Shown piece by piece: positions 24,131 through 32,060 of a stretch of 32,787 nucleotides of DNA (positions within the stretch are counted from its first letter, which is position 1; every line of letters begins with the position of its first letter). The notes beneath the pieces are model-generated. The model searched no databases, was not told where the DNA came from, and saw only the letters and a program-made list of their open reading frames with translations. A program made the position numbers and the translations under genes. The stretch comes from Promethearchaeota archaeon (GTDB taxonomy: Archaea; Asgardarchaeota; Lokiarchaeia; Sigynarchaeales; SOKP01). The DNA lies in the NCBI GenBank assembly GCA_030605085.1, contig JAUWBH010000050.1, forward strand, positions 1 to 32,787. The letters are read 5' to 3'.

Positions 24131-24523
24131 TTATTGTTTAAAGAGTTCTGCTTCTCCATATTTTATAACTTTAAGATTTATCATCGTCATGTCGTAACTT
24201 ATTTCGGATCCCCTTACTGTCTTTCGTCTTTTCTGACCTTTCCTTTTTGGTTTGTATCCAATCCCTCTTTTAGAAACTAATATTTTCTTTTTCACAGGAC
24301 CGTGAACGTCTTTTCGCATTGGAAATCCGGACGAATCTGAACCACCAGTAATTTCAAACTCGTAATTTGGAAACCCAATGAGACCTCCTTTGATAACATC
24401 GCCAATTTTCATCCCTTCAAATCGAAATTTTTTCTCGTCTACCCGTATTAATCTAGATAAACCCCTCCCGGGACCGCTGTTTCCACCAGAAATGTTTAGC
24501 TTGTAAACCCGTTTTTCACTCAT
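24131..24523 (-). CDS. rps6e: Ribosomal protein eS6
   Basis: This 130-residue protein has the archaeal eS6 core RFEGMKIGDVIKGGLIGFPN, YEFEITGGSDSSGFPMRKD and KGQKRRKTVRGSEISYDM, without the long eukaryotic C-terminal helix. It starts with ATG at 24523. A TTTTTATA sequence on the minus strand at about 24550 suits a TATA element 25-30 bases upstream, giving a short leader. It is first gene of the pair with eL24. Confidence 0.95.
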   Translation of the reverse strand: MSEKRVYKLNISGGNSGPGRGLSRLIRVDEKKFRFEGMKIGDVIKGGLIGFPNYEFEITGGSDSSGFPMRKDVHGPVKKKILVSKRGIGYKPKRKGQKRRKTVRGSEISYDMTMINLKVIKYGEAELFKQ

Positions 24524-24728
24524 AGTTGCTAATATTTAGACTATACTATAAAAAGATAATTGAATTAAAAAATCTGTGAAAACTTAAATATTTTAAGTTT
24601 TAAGTTTTTAAAAAAAAAATTAATGCAATTGACTTTTTCTATATTCTTACAAATTAGAAATATTTAAAAAATTCACAAAATACTATATTTCATTATTAAA
24701 TACTTGTACCCCAAAATAAAAATCGAAG

Positions 24729-25466
24729 GTGTTTTTAATACTACTCAGTCTTGATTTAATGTTAATAGGAATTTTTACTTTAATATTTATAACGATCCAT
24801 TTAATTGTAGGATTAAGGATTATTACTAAGTATTTTAAATATAAACAGAATGTTTTTCTGTTGATAGGGATTGGTTGGATTGGGGCAGCGACAGTGTGGA
24901 TAGGTGTAGCGGTAGATTTTATTCTAATTTTATTATATGACGCACCATCTCCAATTGAAGTGCATTTGTTGATAATTGGGGGGATACTCCCTTTTACACA
25001 ACTTGCTTGGGTCGCCGCTATAACAAATTTAATGCATATCGAAAGATCAACTAGAAGAAATATTTTAATCGTCGGTGCGATTGTTGTTATTATATTTTGG
25101 CCTTTTTATATTTTTATCGTCTTCACAGATCCGTCGATTCTAGGAGAGAAAATCACCCCCATTCAAGTGAAGTTATCTTTTTTCAGTCAAATTCATTACG
25201 CTTTTGAAATTGTGGTATTTATATTACCTGGGCTATGGTTTTCAAAAGAATCGTTAAGGTCTGACAAGCCAGAAATCAGATTAAAAGGAAAATTATTATT
25301 ATTTACATTTTTTGTATCTATAATAATGACTGTTTTAGAACTCCTATCAACCACAGTTTTAATATATCTGGTCGCAAGAATTATAGCAGTATTTGTATCA
25401 ATTTCGTTCTATACTGGCTTTATCTTGCCAAACTGGGCTAAAAAAATCCTCTTAAAGGAAAAATAA
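24729..25466 (+). CDS. Multi-pass (about seven-helix) membrane protein
   Basis: This 245-residue protein has about seven evenly spaced hydrophobic helices, short loops and a basic C-terminus (WAKKILLKEK). It starts with GTG at 24729, with GAAGG just upstream. The topology recalls bacterial 7TM signalling-receptor membrane domains, but no ligand or enzyme domain is attached and no conserved motif identifies it. A T-run follows the stop codon directly. The family is not recognised, and an Asgard-lineage membrane family is likely. Confidence 0.65.
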   Translation: MFLILLSLDLMLIGIFTLIFITIHLIVGLRIITKYFKYKQNVFLLIGIGWIGAATVWIGVAVDFILILLYDAPSPIEVHLLIIGGILPFTQLAWVAAITNLMHIERSTRRNILIVGAIVVIIFWPFYIFIVFTDPSILGEKITPIQVKLSFFSQIHYAFEIVVFILPGLWFSKESLRSDKPEIRLKGKLLLFTFFVSIIMTVLELLSTTVLIYLVARIIAVFVSISFYTGFILPNWAKKILLKEK

Positions 25467-25468
25467 CC

Positions 25469-25479
25469 TTTTTTTTTTT
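25469..25479 (+). terminator. Oligo-T terminator
   Basis: Eleven consecutive T begin three bases after the stop codon of the membrane protein gene. Archaeal polymerase terminates at such runs in the non-template strand without a hairpin. Confidence 0.6.
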
Positions 25480-25748
25480 AAATTTATAAAATAAAAATAA
25501 CATTTTTTAAAGAAGTTAATGCAAATTTTCCGCAAATAAATTATGTTTTAGTATGGAAATTTTAATAATACAGAATTAACTCTTTTTTATTAGAGAAAGA
25601 ATTATTTAATAATATCTTTATTTAATATTTTTATTTATGAATTTTCTAAACTTATTCATTATTTTATATCGATGGTCTGACATAAATGTTATATACAAAC
25701 TTATCAGATTTAATGTTATTCAATTACTAACTTTTAAGAACTTGAATA

Positions 25749-28742
25749 ATGAAGCTCACAAACTTTACCATTAAAGATTTAATTACCCCCAAGGCAAAAT
25801 TAACCTTTTTAGTGGGTGCCGGGTGCTCGGTTGATCCTCCCTCATGTCTACATGCTGGGGAAAAGATGATGGAGGCCCTCATTAGATATACTTGTGCTGA
25901 ATCAGAGATTAACAAAATATTAGGAAAAGAAGAATTAAAAGATGGAAGAAAATTGGAGGGACTCCGATTTGAGCAATTAATAGAAATTATACGGGATCGT
26001 CTGGATCCTATGCTAAAAGTCATCGATTTTTACGGGTTATGCGATAAACCAAATATTCAGCATTTCTTTTTGGCAGAAATGATGAAAAATGGACAATTTA
26101 TACTTACTACTAATTTTGATTTCCTTATTGAATATGCTCTACTGCACTCAGGTCTAACCAAAGGAGAAGTTAAAATTCTTATCACTAAAGAAGATTTTGA
26201 AAATTTTAGCGATCCACTGGAGTTATATTTAAGTGGAGTAAAAGCTCTATATAAAATACATGGCTCCACAAAAAATGTTGTAACGGGTGATCCAACAAGG
26301 GATTCTCTAATTGCGACGATTCAAGCCTTAGGTGCAAATAAAGGAGGAGAAAATGTATTCCAACTTGAATCATTTAAACGACCAGCATTCTTAAATCTCA
26401 CCACAGATCGTTCGTTAGTGGTGATGGGCTATTCTGGAAGCGATGATTTTGATATTGTCCCAACATTGAAGGTTCTGAAACATACTAAAGATATTATTTG
26501 GATTAATTATGTTCACAATGATGGAGGTAAAGAACTCATTTATGAAATAGAAATGGAGGATAACGAAGATTATGAGAATTTGGAGAAGGTTAGTCAAATT
26601 CTGGTTGAGATCAAACGAATGAAGCATGTGAATCGTATTTTCCTAGTTAATGTAAATACAACTCGGATGGTTAGAGAATTGATTGCTGCTCCATCAAAAC
26701 TAAGTCCAGATAAGTTTGCCATTGATATTAATGAATGGCTTTCTAGTAATATTAACCCTCCAGATATGTTCATGAAACTTTATATTCCGTATAAAATATA
26801 TTTCGATTTCAATATCTACGAAAAAGCGTTATCACTTTTAGAAAGCATACTTAATAAAGCTGAAAATGTTGGAGATCAAATGTGGAAAGGCGTGGCCCTT
26901 AATAACATCGGATTACTTTACCATGCACAGGGAAACTATCCTGAAGCCCTTAAGCGATACGAAGAAGCGCTTCACATCGCTGAGCAATTAAGAGATCTTT
27001 CAGGGAAAGCTACTTGTCTTAACAACATCGCATCAATTCATTATGCACAAGGGAACTATCCTGAAGCCCTCAAGCGCTACGAGGAGTCACTTCTAATCTC
27101 TGAACAAAGGGGAAATCTTTCTGAAAAAGCCGCTTGTCTCAATAACATCGGTGAGATTTATAGATTCCAAGGAAAGTATCATGAAGCTCTCAAGCGATAC
27201 GAGGAGTCACTTCAAATTGCTGAGCAATTGGGAAATCTCTCTCAAAAAACTGCTTATCTTAATAACATCGGTGAGATTTATAGAATCCAAGGAAAGTATC
27301 ATGAAGCCCTCAAGCGATACGAAGAAGCGCTTCAAATAGACGAGCAATTGGGTAGCCTTTGGGGAATAGCTATCCGTCTCAATAACATCGGAATGATTTA
27401 TCATTCACAGGAAAAGTATCTCGAAGCACTCAAGCGATACAAGAAGGCGCTTGAAATCGCCGAGCAACTTGGAAACCTCTCGGAAAAAGCTACCCGCCTT
27501 AATAACATCGGTGAGATTTATAGAGCCCAAGGAAAGTATTCTGAAGCCATCAAGCAATACGAAGAAGCCCTTCACATCAACGAGCAATTGGGAAACCTTT
27601 CGGGAAAAGCGACTGATCTCAATAACATCGGATTGCTTTACCATGCACAAGGAAAGTATCCCGAAGCCCTCAAGCGATACGAAGAAGCGCTTCACATCGC
27701 CGAGCAACTGGGAAACCTCTCGAGAAAAGCTACTAGCCTTGATAATATAGGATTACTTTATTATGCGCAAGGAAGGTATTCAGAAGCCCTTAACCGATGC
27801 AATGAAGCACTTCACATCGCCGAGCAACTGGGAGACCTTTCGGTAAAAGCCACTTGCCTCAATAGCGTTGGACTAATTTATAAAGTACAGAAAAAGTATC
27901 CTGAAGCCCTGAAGCGATACGAGGAAGCGCTTCAAATCGCCGACCAATTGGGAGACCTTTCGGGAAAAGCCACTTGCCTCAATAGCGTTGGGCTAATTTA
28001 TGAAGTACAGAGAAAGTATCCTGAAGCCCTGATACGATACAAGGAAGCGCTTCAAATCGATGAGCAATTGGTAAACCTATCCAGAAAAGTTACTGATCTC
28101 AATAACATCGGAACGATTTACAGGGCACAAGGAAAGTATCCAAAAGCTTTAAAGCGATTTGAGGAAGCCCTTGAAATCACCGAGCAATTGAGAGACCTCA
28201 TGGGAAAGGCTACTGCTCTCAATAACATAGAAACAATTAATTACGCACAAGGAAAGTATCCCAAAGCTTTAAAGCGATACGAGGAAGCGCTTCAAATCGC
28301 CGACCAATTGGGAGACCTTTCGGGAAAAGCAATTTATCTCAGTAACATTGGAGTAATTTTCAAAGGACAAAGAAAGTATCACGAAGCTTTAAAGCGATAC
28401 GAGGAAGCGCTTCAAATTACCGAGCAATTAGGTGATTTTTTGAACATAATTACCTTTCTTAATAACATTGGAATGATTTATATAGAGCAAAGAAAGTATC
28501 CCGAAGCCTTAAAACGATTCGAGGAAGCGCTTCAAATCGCCGACCAATTGGGAGACCTTTCGAAAATAATTACCTTTCTTAATAACATCGGAATGATTTA
28601 TGTAGAACAAAAAAAGTATCCCGAAGCCTTAAAACAATACGAGGAAATATTACAAATAATAATTCAGCTTGGCTTAAGTGAATCTAAAGATGCTAAGATA
28701 CTTAAAGAAACTATTGAAAATATAAAGAATAAAATGAAATAA
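25749..28742 (+). CDS. SIR2-TPR protein, candidate NAD-dependent defence effector
   Basis: This 997-residue protein has an N-terminal SIR2-like domain at about 15-260: the loop VGAGCSVDPP (G23-A-G25), TTNFDFLIEY with N122, YKIHGST with H171, and VVMGYSGSDDFDI. N122 and H171 correspond to residues required in SIR2-type NADases and deacylases. A linker (260-370) leads to one divergent and fifteen regular 40-residue TPRs (about 385-980) of the kinesin-light-chain style, LNNIGxIYxxQGKYPEALKR. In bacteria, SIR2 fused to repeat sensors often acts in anti-phage abortive infection by destroying NAD. The same role is inferred here. No classical SIR2 zinc-ribbon cysteines are visible, which argues against protein deacetylation. 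It starts with ATG at 25749, with no partner gene overlapping. Confidence 0.88.
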   Translation: MKLTNFTIKDLITPKAKLTFLVGAGCSVDPPSCLHAGEKMMEALIRYTCAESEINKILGKEELKDGRKLEGLRFEQLIEIIRDRLDPMLKVIDFYGLCDKPNIQHFFLAEMMKNGQFILTTNFDFLIEYALLHSGLTKGEVKILITKEDFENFSDPLELYLSGVKALYKIHGSTKNVVTGDPTRDSLIATIQALGANKGGENVFQLESFKRPAFLNLTTDRSLVVMGYSGSDDFDIVPTLKVLKHTKDIIWINYVHNDGGKELIYEIEMEDNEDYENLEKVSQILVEIKRMKHVNRIFLVNVNTTRMVRELIAAPSKLSPDKFAIDINEWLSSNINPPDMFMKLYIPYKIYFDFNIYEKALSLLESILNKAENVGDQMWKGVALNNIGLLYHAQGNYPEALKRYEEALHIAEQLRDLSGKATCLNNIASIHYAQGNYPEALKRYEESLLISEQRGNLSEKAACLNNIGEIYRFQGKYHEALKRYEESLQIAEQLGNLSQKTAYLNNIGEIYRIQGKYHEALKRYEEALQIDEQLGSLWGIAIRLNNIGMIYHSQEKYLEALKRYKKALEIAEQLGNLSEKATRLNNIGEIYRAQGKYSEAIKQYEEALHINEQLGNLSGKATDLNNIGLLYHAQGKYPEALKRYEEALHIAEQLGNLSRKATSLDNIGLLYYAQGRYSEALNRCNEALHIAEQLGDLSVKATCLNSVGLIYKVQKKYPEALKRYEEALQIADQLGDLSGKATCLNSVGLIYEVQRKYPEALIRYKEALQIDEQLVNLSRKVTDLNNIGTIYRAQGKYPKALKRFEEALEITEQLRDLMGKATALNNIETINYAQGKYPKALKRYEEALQIADQLGDLSGKAIYLSNIGVIFKGQRKYHEALKRYEEALQITEQLGDFLNIITFLNNIGMIYIEQRKYPEALKRFEEALQIADQLGDLSKIITFLNNIGMIYVEQKKYPEALKQYEEILQIIIQLGLSESKDAKILKETIENIKNKMK
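26895..28690 (+). repeat. Array of fifteen 120-bp repeats encoding TPRs
   Basis: The TPR-coding section keeps an exact 120-base period over about 1.8 kb, with long near-identical blocks such as GAAGCCCTCAAGCG recurring in most units. Similarity at DNA level, not only protein level, indicates recent internal duplication or continuing recombination. All units stay in frame. Confidence 0.9.
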
Positions 28743-29113
28743 TATTATTTCCATACATTTATTTTGGATACTAGTTATGTTGAAGATCTCACCGCCGATA
28801 GAGTTAGATTATTTAAATAATTCAATTTTTGAATTTAATATCTGAATAAGACAAAATTTATATCATTAATTATTTCTTTTCCTTCTAATGTGAATTTTTA
28901 AAAAGATCTTATTCCTTAATTGAATTTAAATATGCTAATTTTAATAATGTGTGTCACTTTTAATTACATGGAATAAGTATTTTTATAGTATTACCTACAA
29001 AATATATGTCTTAAAATAGAAAATATCTAATGTTTTTTGTAAAATCAAACAAATAAAAAAAATATCCATTAAATTATTTATGTTAAAAATTGGAATTTTA
29101 ATAACAATAAAAT
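28743..29113. other. AT-rich intergenic stretch
   Basis: 370 bases between the SIR2-TPR and fae-hps genes. No open frame, RNA gene or clear repeat is seen. It must contain the fae-hps promoter, but several AT-rich blocks compete for the TATA role and none stands out. Confidence 0.4.
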
Positions 29114-30415
29114 ATGAGGAAAATGACGAATGAATATTATATTGGGGAAGCATTAATTGGAGAGCCACCAAATCTCGCTCACATTGACCTAATTATTGGT
29201 TCAAAAAATGGACCTGTAGGAATTTCGTTCGCAAACGCGTTAAGTACTCCTTCGAAAGGGCATGGCGGATTACTAGCTGCGATCAGGCCAAATCTACTCT
29301 CTAAACCGGTGAGCCTTATTGTACCTAAAGTCACGATTGCGAACATGGAGGACGCTAATAAAATCTTTGGTCCAGCTCAAGCAGCAGTAGCTAAAGGCAT
29401 TGTGGATGCCGTTGAAGAAGGAATCATTCCGATGAATAAATTAGAAGAATGGCTAATAATTGCCAGCGTTTTTATTCATCCCGGTGCAAGTGATTATAGG
29501 AAAATCTACCAATACAATTATGGGGCAACAAAATTAGCAATCCAAAGAGCATTAAAACAATACCCTCCAATTGAAAAAATCTTTTACGATAAAGATCGAG
29601 CAAAACATCCTGTAGCGGGAATAAGGGTTCCACGCCTCTGGCGCCCCCCCTATATACAAGTAGCCTTAGACGCGCCAAATTTAGAGCGCCAAATGAAAGT
29701 CGTTAAGCAATTACCTAAAAGCGATCGAATTATCCTTGAAATTGGTACGCCTTTTCTTAAGAAGTATGGTGTTGAGTCGATCAAACAAATACGGGATATC
29801 GCAAAAGAAAAGTTTATAGTTGCTGATTTAAAGACATTGGACGTTGGTAAGTTAGAGGTTGATTTTGCTTTTAACGCAACTGCTGATGGTGTGGTGGCAA
29901 GTGGCTTAGCCTCTGTAGCATCGCTCGATAAATTCATTTTAGAGGCACAGCGACTCGGGATTCATGCGTTTGTAGACACTATGGAAGTTCCAAGCCCTAT
30001 TGAGAAATTAAAATCGCTAAAAAGAACCCCAGATGTTGTAATAATTCATAGAGCTATTGATGTCGAGCAATCTGCAGAAGGAGCTCAATCTCCTGACGCT
30101 GCGCAACGACAAAGGTGGGCGTTGATTCCGAAAATTAAGGAATTATATAAAGATCAAAAAAAAGCTTCAGGGAGAGATCGCGTTTTGGTTGCTGTAGCTG
30201 GGGGTATTGAGCCAAATAGTGCGCAATACGCTATTGAACAAGGAGCAGATATTTTGATTATGGGACGTTTTATTGCGTCTGCAAAAGATGTTAAATTTGC
30301 CATGCGTAGGATACTTAATGTTTTACCAGGGTATCAAGACATTGACTTAAAGAGAATTCATTCAGAAGACGACGATAATAGTGTAGAGAAAAGTGGAGGT
30401 CCAAAATGGGATTAG
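29114..30415 (+). CDS. fae-hps: Bifunctional formaldehyde-activating enzyme / hexulose-6-phosphate synthase
   Basis: This 433-residue fusion has Fae at residues about 7-165: GEALIGEPPNLAHIDLIIG with catalytic H23, TPSKGHGGLLAAIRPNL, and FGPAQAAVAKGIVD. Hps lies at about 176-405: IQVALDAPNLERQ, LEIGTPF, the orotidine-decarboxylase-superfamily motif ADLKTLDVG (DxKxxD), and VAVAGGIEP. Fae condenses formaldehyde with tetrahydromethanopterin. Hps interconverts formaldehyde plus ribulose 5-phosphate and hexulose 6-phosphate. In archaea the fusion supplies ribulose 5-phosphate by the reverse ribulose monophosphate route and handles the formaldehyde released. The start may be ATG 29114 or 29123. The phosphohexuloisomerase partner is not in the window. 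Confidence 0.95.
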   Translation: MRKMTNEYYIGEALIGEPPNLAHIDLIIGSKNGPVGISFANALSTPSKGHGGLLAAIRPNLLSKPVSLIVPKVTIANMEDANKIFGPAQAAVAKGIVDAVEEGIIPMNKLEEWLIIASVFIHPGASDYRKIYQYNYGATKLAIQRALKQYPPIEKIFYDKDRAKHPVAGIRVPRLWRPPYIQVALDAPNLERQMKVVKQLPKSDRIILEIGTPFLKKYGVESIKQIRDIAKEKFIVADLKTLDVGKLEVDFAFNATADGVVASGLASVASLDKFILEAQRLGIHAFVDTMEVPSPIEKLKSLKRTPDVVIIHRAIDVEQSAEGAQSPDAAQRQRWALIPKIKELYKDQKKASGRDRVLVAVAGGIEPNSAQYAIEQGADILIMGRFIASAKDVKFAMRRILNVLPGYQDIDLKRIHSEDDDNSVEKSGGPKWD

Positions 30416-30423
30416 TTTTTTTT
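30416..30423 (+). terminator. Oligo-T terminator after fae-hps
   Basis: Eight T follow the TAG stop codon immediately and a second T-rich block follows at 30428-30437, typical of archaeal factor-independent termination. Confidence 0.5.
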
Positions 30424-30540
30424 AAATCTTCTTTTTCCTTAAAACAAAAATCAAATAAATGACAGCGTAAATTTTTCTTATTTTTTAATCTCTTGGTTCT
30501 AATTTGTTATTTTATCGAGTTTTATAATTTTAAATACATA

Positions 30541-30592
30541 TATCACTGTGATAGAAGCATGATTTTGGTAATGCAAATTTGGCAAATTTGGT
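30541..30592. promoter_or_regulatory. Palindrome and tandem repeat in the gap before the 30753 gene
   Basis: TATCAC-T-GTGATA (30541-30553) is a perfect 6-bp inverted repeat. About 20 bases later GCAAATTTG occurs twice in tandem. Both lie some 160-210 bases before the next start. They look like transcription-factor sites, though chance is possible. The rest of the 330-base gap holds no gene. Confidence 0.3.
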
Positions 30593-30752
30593 CTCCTATA
30601 GATTTAAATATTAGTATTAAGATTTAATTTCTTGAGTAATCTAAACTCAAGATAATATTATTCAAATATAAATTATGCAAAAAAATAAACTTAAATAGTA
30701 TAGAATTTATAAGGAATTAAAATATATTAATCAAAAATAAAAGTTGGTTAAA

Positions 30753-31223
30753 ATGGTTGGATATAAAGACGTATGGATATTTAATACTTATCAATCAAGA
30801 GAGGAAGTATTTGATATCATTCTTGGATTACTGAATAACACTCCGCTACCAATTCTCGTCGCAAAGCGTCCAGCAGGCGTGATCAAAACCTTAAATAAGA
30901 ATCCACTTGAATTTTCCAAGTGCGTATTAAAGATAATTCCAATAAGAGGAGGACTTAAGCTCGTTTGGAATGTAGCAACAAAACGTAGAGATCAAAATCT
31001 TGATTTTTGTATTAATTTTTTTCAACAAGTAAAACAACATCTTATGGGGACACCCGCGCCTACCGCTCCAGAAACTGCTCCTCTGCAGGCATCAACAGAG
31101 GAAGAAAAAGTAGAAGTAAAAGAAAAGACTCCTGCCAAAACTAAATTTTGCCCAAATTGCGGCGAATCGAATGAAGGAGACGCTTCTTACTGTTTTCAAT
31201 GCGGTAGTAATCTTGAAGTCTAA
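30753..31223 (+). CDS. Hypothetical protein with C-terminal zinc ribbon
   Basis: This protein is 156 residues from the ATG at 30753 (an in-frame TTG at 30744 would add three). Residues 1-100 form a mixed alpha/beta domain (GYKDVWIFNTYQSREEVFD, PLPILVAKRPAGVIK, RGGLKLVWNVATKR) that is not recognised. A Pro/Ala/Glu-rich linker follows, then the zinc ribbon FCPNCGESNEGDASYCFQCG. Such domain-linker-zinc-ribbon proteins are common in Asgard and other archaea, and the ribbon probably mediates protein or nucleic-acid contacts. Confidence 0.7.
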   Translation: MVGYKDVWIFNTYQSREEVFDIILGLLNNTPLPILVAKRPAGVIKTLNKNPLEFSKCVLKIIPIRGGLKLVWNVATKRRDQNLDFCINFFQQVKQHLMGTPAPTAPETAPLQASTEEEKVEVKEKTPAKTKFCPNCGESNEGDASYCFQCGSNLEV

Positions 31224-31475
31224 TTAATTCGGTAAATAAAACTATTAAAATGTAAATAAAAAAATTAAATTTACCTTGAATTATTTTTCTAAAAAAAAAT
31301 ACTTTTTTTATTTGTCTAGTTTTACTTTTAATATTTCGCATAGGGTGCCATTTTCAAATTGCTCATTATCACTAATCTCAAAAATTTCGTAGGAGTTTAC
31401 TTGTATAGCTGCTAATTAAAATTAATTTTAAGTCGCAAGTTTCCATTTAAGAAGCTTAGAAAGATCATATAATTG

Positions 31476-31883
31476 CTATTTGAAATATTTGGTATCAACT
31501 CTAACATCATAATATGGATGTACACAAAGTGATTTGAACTCTATTGCTTCGGGCTCAAACAAAAACCTTACAGGAACATTACAATCTAATGCTTTTTGTA
31601 TTTCCATAGCAGTAGAAAGACCAACATAACCATTTTTATCATAAACAAGCAGTAAATCAGCACACTCAATTAAACTTTCAAAAATCATGTGATTCTTAGC
31701 TTTTTCAATTTCCTCAACACTTTTATTATATTCATCTTCACTTGGTTCAACAACTTTTTTATATCCATCATTTTTCAACTTGTTAGATAGTGACGTCATC
31801 TCTTGTTTAAATCTCATTGAACCACTAATTATAATTGTTTCAATTTTATTTTCATAACTCAACTGGCTCACCTTTTCTTTCAT
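31476..31883 (-). CDS. Nucleoside 2-deoxyribosyltransferase-like protein
   Basis: This 135-residue Rossmann-like protein has the opening strand IETIIISGSMRFKQEM, a helix and VVEPSEDEY, then HMIFESLIECADLLLVYDKNGYVGLSTAMEIQKAL. The pattern SGSMR ... AD-LLVYD-NGYVG-ST-MEI-A is that of nucleoside 2-deoxyribosyltransferase-like and related nucleotide-sensing proteins. The Glu in TAMEI would be the family nucleophile. The substrate is unknown, and nucleotide salvage or a nucleotide-derived signal are both possible. It starts with ATG at 31883 and stands alone on the minus strand. Confidence 0.65.
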   Translation of the reverse strand: MKEKVSQLSYENKIETIIISGSMRFKQEMTSLSNKLKNDGYKKVVEPSEDEYNKSVEEIEKAKNHMIFESLIECADLLLVYDKNGYVGLSTAMEIQKALDCNVPVRFLFEPEAIEFKSLCVHPYYDVRVDTKYFK

Positions 31884-32060
31884 TTTCAGATTTTAATAAT
31901 GTAATTTATTCAACCTAAAATATATGAGGAGTCTTTTTTCTTTTTCTTTTTATATAGTTCAATAAAAATAAGAAATAAAAAGAATGAATTTTATTTTAGG
32001 TTTACCAAGAAAGGTATTCAATTAAAAAGATTTGCGCAATCATCGATTATCATTAATCTC

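Noticed and set aside
27151..27750. Open frames on both strands inside the TPR array
   Set aside because: They arise from the repeated codons of the SIR2-TPR gene and have no independent start signals or recognisable sequence.
26895..28690. CRISPR-like periodic repeat
   Set aside because: The 120-base period is continuous coding sequence for TPRs with no spacers, in one open frame.
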